Positions 24,794 to 33,596 of a DNA stretch of 37,762 nucleotides are shown here, piece after piece (the stretch's first letter is position 1; each line of letters opens with the position of its first letter). The position numbers were made by a program, and so were the translations under genes. Origin of the DNA: a bacterium (GTDB lineage Bacteria; Elusimicrobiota; Elusimicrobia; UBA1565; UBA9628); assembly GCA_021806745.1 (NCBI GenBank), contig JAJZQS010000014.1, forward strand, positions 1-37,762, read 5' to 3'. A model generated the notes under the pieces. The model saw only the letters and a list, made by a program, of their open reading frames with translations, was not told the DNA's origin and made no database searches.

Positions 24794-25066
24794 ATGCCGA
24801 AGAAAGACGCCGCCAAAGAAGCCCCGATCCGCAAGACCACCGAGGAGCTCATCCTCGATTTCGGCAAGGGGAAATATTCCGCCATCCCGATGGCCGCGCT
24901 GTGGGCCAAGGAGCTCAAGAAGCGGGAGGAAAACCGCCATCTGACTCCGGCCGAACTCCTGGATTTGGCCCTGCGCGAAGTTCTGGGCGGTTCCGTGGAC
25001 TGGAAGGACTTGAAAAAAGCCGCCTCCGGCGCCGCCGAGGTCGACGCGCCGGCCAAGGCGTCCTAG
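24794..25066 (+). CDS. rpoZ: RNA polymerase omega subunit-like protein
   Basis: A 90-residue protein. The conserved omega core is divergent but traceable: KYSAIPMAALWAKELKKR stands for the usual RFxLVLxAAxRARQL block and LTPAELLDLALREVLGG for the TTxALREIxxG block. Length, the Lys-rich N-terminus and the place between gmk and coaC agree with omega, which helps assemble RNA polymerase. The start at 24794 is set by AAGGAG eight bases upstream. Identification rests more on position than on residue identity. Confidence 0.7.
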   Translation: MPKKDAAKEAPIRKTTEELILDFGKGKYSAIPMAALWAKELKKREENRHLTPAELLDLALREVLGGSVDWKDLKKAASGAAEVDAPAKAS

Positions 25067-25072
25067 AAGGCC

Positions 25073-25612
25073 ATGCCCAAGCCCGCGCGCCGCATCGCGC
25101 TCGGGGTCACCGGCAGCATCGCCGCGATCAAGGCCCCCGCGCTGGTGCGCGCGCTGGTCAAGGGCGGCGCCCAGGTGCGCTGCGTGCTGACGCCGACCGG
25201 CGCCAAGTTCGCCGCGCCCTTGGCGCTGGCGGCGGTCTCCCGCGCGCCCGTGGCCCAGGGAGCCGACGATCCCTCCCTGTGGACGATGGCGCATCTCGAA
25301 CTGGCCGACTGGGCGGACTTGATCTTGGTCGCGCCGGCCACGGCCGACTTCATCGCCCGGCTGGCTCACGGCCGAGCCGAGGGCTTGCTCGACGCGCTGG
25401 TGCTGTCGGCGCGCGGTCGCGTGGCGGTGTGTCCGGCCATGGACGCCGAGATGTGGAAGCACCCCGCCACTCAGGCCAATGTCAAGACCATCGGCGGCTA
25501 CGGCTACGCGGTCTGGGGACCGGCCCGCGGGGAGCTGGCCAGCGGCCGCGAGGGCTTGGGGCGCCTGCTCGAGCCCGACGACATCGCGCGGCGCGCGCTC
25601 GCCGCGCGCTGA
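25073..25612 (+). CDS. coaC: Phosphopantothenoylcysteine decarboxylase (CoaC), stand-alone
   Basis: A 179-residue flavoprotein equal to the N-terminal half of bifunctional CoaBC. IALGVTGSIAAIKAP binds FMN; the catalytic His74 lies in TMAHLELADWADL; APATADFIARLAHG replaces the PASANT motif; CPAMDAEMW is the substrate clamp. It decarboxylates phosphopantothenoylcysteine in coenzyme A synthesis. Bacterial CoaBC usually continues for another 200 residues with the CoaB synthetase; here the frame stops after the CoaC domain and the next gene is a uracil-DNA glycosylase. ATG six bases after the omega stop. Confidence 0.9.
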   Translation: MPKPARRIALGVTGSIAAIKAPALVRALVKGGAQVRCVLTPTGAKFAAPLALAAVSRAPVAQGADDPSLWTMAHLELADWADLILVAPATADFIARLAHGRAEGLLDALVLSARGRVAVCPAMDAEMWKHPATQANVKTIGGYGYAVWGPARGELASGREGLGRLLEPDDIARRALAAR

Positions 25613-25658
25613 TGCGCGGCGCTTGACCGCGCCGTCCGATCCCGCATATCATGACGCC

Positions 25659-26411
25659 TTGAGCCGAGAACGCGAGGAGTTGGCCGATTTGACGAAATCC
25701 CTGCGCCGGCGCGCGGCGTTGTCGGACGCCTCGGACTGGATCGCGTCCTCCGCGCCCGCCGCGACCGCGACGCCCGCCGCGCGCCCCCGCGCCGGCGCGG
25801 CGCGCGGCAAGGCCGAGGTGTTTGCCGAACTCTCCGAAAAGATCAAGGCCTGCCGCGCCTGTCCGCTGGGTTCTACACGCATCCAGGCCGTGCCCGGCGT
25901 GGGCAGCGTCGACGCGCGCGTGATGTTCATCGGCGAGGGTCCGGGCTTCGACGAAGACCACCGCGGCGAGCCCTTCGTCGGCCGCTCGGGACAACTGCTC
26001 GACAAGATCATGGAGTCCATCGGCCTTTCGCGCGCGAGCGTCTACATCGCCAACATCGTCAAATGCCACCCGATGGTCGACCCGTCCGACCCGGAGAAGC
26101 GCGGCAACGACCGCCCGCCCTCGCCCGAGGAGATCGCCGCCTGCCGCGGCTGGCTTGACACTCAGATCCGCACGATCGCCCCGCGCTTTCTAGTCACGCT
26201 GGGCGCCGTGCCCGCGCGCGTGCTGCTTGGCGACGCGACGCCCATCTCCAAGATCCGCGGCGTCTGGCGCGACTACGACCCCGGCGGCGGCGCCGCGCCC
26301 GTGCGCCTGCTGCCCACGTTCCATCCCGCCGCGCTCCTGCGCAACCCCGACCTCAAGCGCGACGTCTGGACGGACATGAAAAATCTGAAAGCCGAACTGG
26401 CCCGCCCGTGA
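25659..26411 (+). CDS. Uracil-DNA glycosylase, family 4 (iron-sulphur)
   Basis: About 250 residues. The conserved part starts with KIKACRACPLGSTR (two cluster cysteines), then GEGPGFDEDHRGEPFVGRSG (uracil pocket), NIVKCHPM and AACRGWL (the other two cysteines), and FHPAALLRNP near the end. Family 4 enzymes remove uracil from DNA and carry a 4Fe-4S cluster. The start is uncertain: TTG at 25659 is chosen, TTG at 25623 or at 25689 (after GAGGAG) are alternatives; no in-frame ATG exists before the conserved domain. An Ala/Pro linker precedes the domain. The stop overlaps the next gene (GTGA). Confidence 0.87.
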   Translation: MSREREELADLTKSLRRRAALSDASDWIASSAPAATATPAARPRAGAARGKAEVFAELSEKIKACRACPLGSTRIQAVPGVGSVDARVMFIGEGPGFDEDHRGEPFVGRSGQLLDKIMESIGLSRASVYIANIVKCHPMVDPSDPEKRGNDRPPSPEEIAACRGWLDTQIRTIAPRFLVTLGAVPARVLLGDATPISKIRGVWRDYDPGGGAAPVRLLPTFHPAALLRNPDLKRDVWTDMKNLKAELARP

Positions 26412-27115
26412 GCAAGCCCAAGCGCGCCCCCCTCCGTCCGCGGCGCGACGCGCTCGAGGGACTCGGCGACAGGATCGGCCAGAGCCTGAAAAAAGGCATG
26501 TCCAAGCTCGAGGAACTCATCGCCGATTCCCGGAAAAGCGGCGACGAGAACGCGGCCTGCGACGCGCGACTGCTCGACTACGTGAAAGTCCTCATCGACG
26601 GCAAAAACATCGGCTCGGTGGCGCCGTCGAGCAAGTACCTCGTCGAGCGCATGGCCAAGGCCGCCGACCTCGAAAGCGCGCGCGTCGTCGTCGAATACGG
26701 CCCCGCCACCGGCGTCATCACCCGCCGACTTCTTCATAAGATGCGTCCGGACGCGCGCCTGATCGCCGTCGAATACAACGAGACCTTTCTGGCCGAGTTG
26801 ACCGCGCGCGTGAAAGATCCTCGCTTTACCGCCGTGCACGGCGACGTGCGCGAAATCGACCGCGTGCTGGCCCCTCTCGGCGTGACTCGCGCCGACCGCG
26901 TGGTCTCGGGCGTGCCTTTCGCGCTGTTTTCCGGCCACGAGCGCCGCGCGATCCTGACCAAGACTTCCACCCTGCTGGTCCCCGGCGGCCGTTTCGTCGC
27001 GTTCGGCTACACCACGCACCTCATCCCGATGCTCAAGGACCACTTCTCCAGCTTCGACATCCAATTCGAAGTGCGCAACCTCCCGCCGAGCTTCGTGTTC
27101 ACGGCGCGCAAGTAG
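26408..27115 (+). CDS. PmtA-like SAM-dependent methyltransferase (phospholipid N-methyltransferase type)
   Basis: A 235-residue class-I methyltransferase. After a basic N-terminus, NIGSVAPSSKYLVERMAK and VVEYGPATGVITRRLL form the SAM site, followed by LIAVEYNETFLAEL, VVSGVPFALFSGHERRAIL and RNLPPSFVFTARK. The GSVAPSS lead-in, SG-P-F block and RNLPP end match bacterial PmtA proteins, which methylate phosphatidylethanolamine, and distinguish it from rRNA dimethylases (no NLPY/NIPY). The activity is inferred from these motifs. GTG start overlapping the glycosylase stop; priA follows two bases after its own stop. Confidence 0.75.
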   Translation: MSKPKRAPLRPRRDALEGLGDRIGQSLKKGMSKLEELIADSRKSGDENAACDARLLDYVKVLIDGKNIGSVAPSSKYLVERMAKAADLESARVVVEYGPATGVITRRLLHKMRPDARLIAVEYNETFLAELTARVKDPRFTAVHGDVREIDRVLAPLGVTRADRVVSGVPFALFSGHERRAILTKTSTLLVPGGRFVAFGYTTHLIPMLKDHFSSFDIQFEVRNLPPSFVFTARK

Positions 27116-27117
27116 CC

Positions 27118-29091
27118 GTGCGCATCGCCGAGGTCGCCTTTCCCGTGCCCCTGCACCGCGCGTTCCACTACCGCGTGCCCGAGGGCATCGACGCGCGCCC
27201 CGGGCTGCGCGTGCGCGCCTGCTTCGGGCCGCGCCGCGCCTCGGGAACGGTGCTGTCGGTCTTCGACGGCGAGCCCGAGCGCCCGCTGAAGACCCTGGAG
27301 GCCGCGCTCGACGCCGAGCCCGCGTTGTCCGAGGAAGGGGTGCGCTTCGCGCGCTGGATGTCGCGCCGCTACGGCGCTCCCGTGGGCGAGTGCGTGAAAG
27401 CGCTGATTCCCCCCTACGTGAAGTCCCTCGCCGAGCCCGCGCCGGTCTCGGCCGCCCCCGCCCGCCCCGAGACGGCGCCGCCTTTCCAGCTCACGCCGGG
27501 CCAGTCCGCGGCGCTTGAGCGCCTGACGGCCCTGCTCGGCGCGCGGCGTCAAGCGCGCGCGCTGCTTTTCGGCGTGCCCGCCTCAGGCAAGACCGAGGTC
27601 TATCTGAGGCTGATCCGCCTGGCGATCCAAGACGGCGGTCAGGCGCTGTTCCTGCTGCCCGAGATCGCCCTGACGCGGCCGTTCTTCGATGAATTCTCCG
27701 CGGGGCTCGGCGTTCCGGTGGCGCTGTGGCACAGCGGGCTGACCCCGCGCGAACGGCGCCTGAACTGGCTTGCCGTGCGCCGAGGCGAGATCAAGGTGAT
27801 CGTGGGCGCGCGCTCGGCCTGCCTGCTGCCGCTCAAGGACCTGCGCCTGGTCGTGCTCGACGAGGAACAAGACGAGTCCTTCAAGCAGGACGGCCAGTCG
27901 CCGTTCTACCACGCGCGCGACGCGGCGCTGGAGCGCGCGCGCGCGTTCGCAGCGCTGGCGGTGCTGGGCTCGGCGACGCCGTCGTTGGAGGCGTGGGACC
28001 TGGCGCGGCGAGGCGAGGCGGAGCTGGTGGCCATGCCCGAGCGCGTCTCGCGCGTGGAGCGCCCGAGCGTGCGCGTGATCCCCATGCCCGGCTTCGGCGA
28101 GGCCATTTCCGAGGAACTGCTGTCGAAGATGCGCGAGCGGCTGGCGCGCGGCGAGCAGTCGATCCTGCTGGTCAACCGTCGCGGATTTTCCACCCTGACG
28201 ATGTGCCGCAAGTGCCGCTGGATCGACCGCTGCGCCGACTGCGGCGTGGCCAAGATCAGCCACGTGGACGGCGAAGGGAAATTCACCTTGGTCTGCCATC
28301 ACTGCGGCAAGACCTGGCCCCCGCCGCTGAAGTGCGGCGCGTGCGGCGAGGCCGCGATCGCGGTCTCCGGCATCGGCACGCAGAAGGTCGCCGCCGAGGT
28401 CAAGCGCCGCCTGCCCGGAGCGCGCGTGCTGCGCATGGACCGCGACACGGTGTCCAAGGAGCAGCGCGCCGAGCAGAGCGTCTACGAGCGCTTCCGCGCG
28501 CGGCAGGCCGACGTGCTCGTGGGCACCAAGCTCGTGGCCAAGAGCTTTCATTTTCCGGACGTGACTCTGGTGGGCGTGGTGGACGCCGACACCATGCTGC
28601 ACATGCCCGACTTCCGCTCCTCGGAGCGCACCATGCAGATGCTCGCGCAGGTCGCCGGCCGCTCGGGACGCGCCGACAAGCCCGGCGAGGTCATCTTGCA
28701 AAGCCTGTCTCCCGACCACGACGCGGTGCGCGGCGCCGCCGCGGGAGACTACGCCGCCTGGGCCGACGCGGAGCTGGCCAGCCGCCGCGAGCTGCGCTAC
28801 CCGCCGGAAACCTCGCTGCTGCGCGCGGTCCTCGCGGGCAAAGACGAGCCGCGCGTCGTCGAGGCCGCGCGCGCGCTGGCCGCCGCGCTGTCGGACTCCC
28901 TGGGCCTGGAGGCTCAGGTGGTGGGTCCGGCGCCGGCGCTGCTGCGCGAGGTCCGCGGCAAGTTCCGCCACCACATCCTCGTCAAGCTCGCGCCGGACCG
29001 CGTCGAGGCGGCTCTGGCCGCCGCGCGCGCGCGCGCCCAACCCTCGGGAGTGCGGCTGACGCTCGACGTCGACCCCTACGACCTGTTCTGA
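27118..29091 (+). CDS. priA: Primosomal replication protein N' (PriA helicase)
   Basis: A 657-residue superfamily-2 helicase that reloads replication at stalled forks. Walker A GVPASGKTE near residue 155; the DExH box reads DEEQ (VVLDEEQDESFKQDG, near 247) rather than the usual DEEH. The zinc region has CRKCRWIDRCADC and CHHCGKTW, CGACGE between residues 362 and 410. GTKLVAKSFHFPDVTLVGV and QVAGRSGRADKPGEV are typical PriA motifs. It is somewhat shorter than the E. coli protein. GTG start two bases after the methyltransferase stop. Confidence 0.95.
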   Translation: MRIAEVAFPVPLHRAFHYRVPEGIDARPGLRVRACFGPRRASGTVLSVFDGEPERPLKTLEAALDAEPALSEEGVRFARWMSRRYGAPVGECVKALIPPYVKSLAEPAPVSAAPARPETAPPFQLTPGQSAALERLTALLGARRQARALLFGVPASGKTEVYLRLIRLAIQDGGQALFLLPEIALTRPFFDEFSAGLGVPVALWHSGLTPRERRLNWLAVRRGEIKVIVGARSACLLPLKDLRLVVLDEEQDESFKQDGQSPFYHARDAALERARAFAALAVLGSATPSLEAWDLARRGEAELVAMPERVSRVERPSVRVIPMPGFGEAISEELLSKMRERLARGEQSILLVNRRGFSTLTMCRKCRWIDRCADCGVAKISHVDGEGKFTLVCHHCGKTWPPPLKCGACGEAAIAVSGIGTQKVAAEVKRRLPGARVLRMDRDTVSKEQRAEQSVYERFRARQADVLVGTKLVAKSFHFPDVTLVGVVDADTMLHMPDFRSSERTMQMLAQVAGRSGRADKPGEVILQSLSPDHDAVRGAAAGDYAAWADAELASRRELRYPPETSLLRAVLAGKDEPRVVEAARALAAALSDSLGLEAQVVGPAPALLREVRGKFRHHILVKLAPDRVEAALAAARARAQPSGVRLTLDVDPYDLF

Positions 29092-29114
29092 CGCGCGGCC
29101 GGCGCGCCGCGTGC

Positions 29115-29120
29115 TATGAT
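29115..29120 (+). promoter_or_regulatory. Candidate -10 element (TATGAT) of engB
   Basis: TATGAT ends five bases before the engB ATG; no Shine-Dalgarno and no good -35 at the usual distance. Position fits a leaderless transcript. Confidence 0.4.
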
Positions 29121-29125
29121 GGCGC

Positions 29126-29722
29126 ATGCGCCGCGCGGGCCTTGCCGAGGCGAACCATCTGCTCAGCGAAACCTCGGCCGACCGCCTGGGCGCGGCGGCC
29201 GCGGAAATCGCCTTCGTCGGCCGCTCCAACGTGGGCAAGAGCAGCCTGATCAACGCGCTGTGCCGCAAGGACCTGGCTCGCGTCTCCGGCACGCCCGGCC
29301 GCACGCGCGCCATCAACGTGTTCGCGGCCGCGCCCGGCCGCTGGCTGGTGGACCTGCCCGGCTACGGCTACGCGCAGGGCGGCCAGGCCGAGCGCGCGGG
29401 CTGGGGAGCCATGATCGAGGGCTACCTGACGCGCCGCCCCGCGCTGCGCCGCATCTTCGTGCTGGTCGACGCGAAGGTCGGCCCCACGCGCCTGGACCTG
29501 GACATGCTGGCCTGGCTGCAGTCGCAGGGACTGCCCTGGCGCGTGGTCGCCACGAAAGCCGACCAAGTCAAGCGCGCGGCGTCGTCTACGCGGCGCGGCG
29601 AGGCGGCGCGCCTGATGGGGATACTGCCCGAAAACCTCGCCTGGGTCAGCGCGGCGGAAAACGTCGGCGTGAAGGAACTGCGCGCCGAAGTCGAGCGCGA
29701 GCTCTTCTCGGACGCGGCGTGA
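29126..29722 (+). CDS. engB: Ribosome-biogenesis GTPase EngB/YsxC
   Basis: A 198-residue GTPase with G1 GRSNVGKS (residues 32-39), the switch-I sequence SGTPGRTRAINVF, G3 DLPGYGYA, G4 TKAD and G5 SAAENVG. It assists assembly of the large ribosomal subunit. The length and motifs are normal for the family. ATG at 29126. It ends 22 bases before the convergent ABC-F gene. Confidence 0.95.
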   Translation: MRRAGLAEANHLLSETSADRLGAAAAEIAFVGRSNVGKSSLINALCRKDLARVSGTPGRTRAINVFAAAPGRWLVDLPGYGYAQGGQAERAGWGAMIEGYLTRRPALRRIFVLVDAKVGPTRLDLDMLAWLQSQGLPWRVVATKADQVKRAASSTRRGEAARLMGILPENLAWVSAAENVGVKELRAEVERELFSDAA

Positions 29723-29744
29723 AGTCCGGCGGCGTTTTCCGGCC

Positions 29745-31532
<1,788 letters not shown>

Positions 31533-31614
31533 GGCGATGGTCTTGCAGGCTTCGGGAGCGCGACTGTAGCTTATTTGCGCCCGAGCGCGAGAGGAGATAC
31601 GGCCTCAATTTTGG

Positions 31615-31620
31615 TAGGAT
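31615..31620 (+). promoter_or_regulatory. Candidate -10 element (TAGGAT) of tyrS
   Basis: TAGGAT ends nine bases before the GTG of tyrS. No clear -35 and no Shine-Dalgarno; weak evidence taken alone. Confidence 0.3.
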
Positions 31621-31629
31621 CGACCTCGC

Positions 31630-32808
31630 GTGGACATCCAGGCTCAGGTCGCGGCGCTCAAGCGCGGCACGGTGTCTGTCGTCAGCGAAGGGGAGCTGGC
31701 CCAAAAGCTCGCTCTCGGCCGCCCGTTGCGCGTCAAGCTCGGCGTCGACCCGACCTCCACCGACTTGCACCTCGGCCACTCGGTGGCGCTGAGCCTGCTG
31801 CGCCGCTTCCAGGACCTCGGCCACACCGCCGTGCTCATCATCGGCGACTTCACCGCCCAGGTCGGCGACCCTTCGGGCCGCGACGCGACGCGGCCGACGC
31901 TGACCCCGGAGCAGGTCAAGACCAACGCCCTGACCTACCAGGAGCAGGCCTTCAAGGTCCTCGACCGCGCGAGGACCGAGCTGCGTTTCAACTCCGAGTG
32001 GCTTGAGCCCATGATGCGCGAGGGCCTTCTCGACATCCTCAAGCGCCACACCGTCCAACAGGTGCTCGCGCGCGAGGACTTCAAGAAGCGCGTGGCCGAG
32101 AACTCTCCGCTGACCCTGCTCGAGATTCTCTACCCGATCCTCCAGGGCTACGACTCGGTGGCCGTGAAGGCCGACGTCGAACTCGGCGGCAACGACCAGT
32201 TGACGAACCTCCTGATGGGGCGAAAGATGCAGGCCGACGCCGGCCAGCCGCCGCAAGTCGCGATGACCGTGCCGCTGCTCGTGGGCCTGGACGGCGTCAA
32301 GAAGATGTCCAAGTCCTACGGCAACTCGATCGGGCTCAACGACGCGCCCAACGAGATGTTCGGCAAGACCATGCGCGCAAGCGACGAGCTGATGCTCGAC
32401 TACTACACCCTGCTCACCGACGCCGACTTGCCCGCGGTCAAGGCCGAGCACCCGATGAAGGCCAAGAAGGCGCTGGCGCGGCTGCTGGTCGAGCGCTTCC
32501 ACGGCGCCGCCGCGGCCGACGGCGCGCTGGAATACTTCGAGCGGACTTTTTCACGCAAGGAACTGCCCGGCGAATACGCCCTCATCCAAGCGCCGAGAAC
32601 GTTGAAATTTCCCGAGATCATCCTGCGCACCGGCGCGGTCAAGTCCAAGGGCGAGGCCGGGCGCCTGATCGCCCAGGGCGGAGTGAAGATCAACGGCGCC
32701 AAGGCGCTCGCCCTTCCCGAGCCCGCGCCCAGGGACTTCATCCTTCAGGTGGGCAAGCATCAATTCTTCCGAGTTCAACTCGTAGACGCCACGGAGGCCG
32801 CGCCGTGA
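31630..32808 (+). CDS. tyrS: Tyrosyl-tRNA synthetase
   Basis: A 392-residue class-I synthetase that charges tRNA-Tyr. HLGH lies near residue 47 (VDPTSTDLHLGHSVAL), KMSKS near residue 225, and YPILQGYDSVAVKADVELGG is the tyrosine-pocket block of the TyrZ-like bacterial group. The C-terminus carries an S4-like RNA-binding domain (SKGEAGRLIAQGGVKING). GTG start without Shine-Dalgarno. Its stop overlaps the next gene (GTGA), linking it to the FecR-domain protein, the mutase and the response regulator. Confidence 0.96.
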   Translation: MDIQAQVAALKRGTVSVVSEGELAQKLALGRPLRVKLGVDPTSTDLHLGHSVALSLLRRFQDLGHTAVLIIGDFTAQVGDPSGRDATRPTLTPEQVKTNALTYQEQAFKVLDRARTELRFNSEWLEPMMREGLLDILKRHTVQQVLAREDFKKRVAENSPLTLLEILYPILQGYDSVAVKADVELGGNDQLTNLLMGRKMQADAGQPPQVAMTVPLLVGLDGVKKMSKSYGNSIGLNDAPNEMFGKTMRASDELMLDYYTLLTDADLPAVKAEHPMKAKKALARLLVERFHGAAAADGALEYFERTFSRKELPGEYALIQAPRTLKFPEIILRTGAVKSKGEAGRLIAQGGVKINGAKALALPEPAPRDFILQVGKHQFFRVQLVDATEAAP

Positions 32809-33596
32809 CATTCTTCGCCGCGCTCGCGCTGATGACCGTCCCGGCCTTCGCCCAAAGCGCCCCCGACTCGTCTTACGACGCGCGCATCACCGCGGTCGCC
32901 GGCGAGGTCGCGGTCTACTCCGCCGCGAAACCCTCCGAACCCGCGCAGGCCGAGCCGGGGATGTTCCTGGAAGAGGGCGACCGCGTGGTCGTTTCGAGCG
33001 CCTCCAGCGCCGAGATCTCCTTCGACGGCAAAAGCCTCATCGATCTGGGCGAAAACGCCGACTTCACGCTGACGAGCCTGTCGCGCGCTCGCGCGGAGCT
33101 TTCCCTCGCGTTCGGCTCCCTCATCGCTAAAATTCAGAAACTCGGCGACGACAATCTGGAGGTGCGCACGCCCGCCGCCGTGGCCGCCGTGCGCGGCACG
33201 GAGTTCGGCGTGGACGCCGGCTCCGGCGGCGACGACGCCCACGTCGGCGTGTTCGACGAGGGCCGCGTCGAAGTCACGGGCCAAACGGGCGCGCAGGTGC
33301 TCACGGCCAACCAGGAGACTTCCGTGCGCCGGGGCGGCTCGCCCGAAGCGCCCCACCCGCTGCGTCGCTTCCTGGCGCGGCGCGCGGCGATGCGCGCCGC
33401 GCTGCGCCGCCTCGCCTTCGTGCGCGCGCATTGGCGGCGCGTCTCCGCCGCGCGGCGGCGAATGCTGCGCCGCCGCGCGTGGGCGCGCCTGCGCGCGCGC
33501 TGGCGCGCCCGAAAGGTTTTGCGCCGCCGCGCCGCGCGCCGAGCGCGCTCGAACCAGCGCGCGTGGCGTCGCCGCAAGGAAGGAGACCGCCGATGA
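32805..33596 (+). CDS. Exported FecR-domain protein with arginine-rich C-terminal tail
   Basis: A 263-residue protein in three parts. A signal peptide covers about residues 1-17 (MTFFAALALMTVPAFAQ). A FecR-like beta domain spans about 25-170: ARITAVAGEVAVYS, MFLEEGDRVVVSSASSAEI, SLIAKIQKLGDDNLEVRTP, AVAAVRGTEFGVDAG. The last 80 or so residues are an extreme Arg/Ala tail with little acidic charge (for example MLRRRAWARLRARWRARK). FecR domains occur in many envelope proteins besides sigma regulators; no sigma factor is near. The tail might bind LPS, teichoic-like polymers or nucleic acid; unknown. GTG start overlapping tyrS; end overlapping the mutase (ATGA). Confidence 0.82.
   Translation: MTFFAALALMTVPAFAQSAPDSSYDARITAVAGEVAVYSAAKPSEPAQAEPGMFLEEGDRVVVSSASSAEISFDGKSLIDLGENADFTLTSLSRARAELSLAFGSLIAKIQKLGDDNLEVRTPAAVAAVRGTEFGVDAGSGGDDAHVGVFDEGRVEVTGQTGAQVLTANQETSVRRGGSPEAPHPLRRFLARRAAMRAALRRLAFVRAHWRRVSAARRRMLRRRAWARLRARWRARKVLRRRAARRARSNQRAWRRRKEGDRR

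Noticed and set aside
27583-29316. A minus-strand open frame of 577 codons opposite priA
   Set aside because: No motif and Arg/His/Gln-rich; priA on the plus strand is complete.
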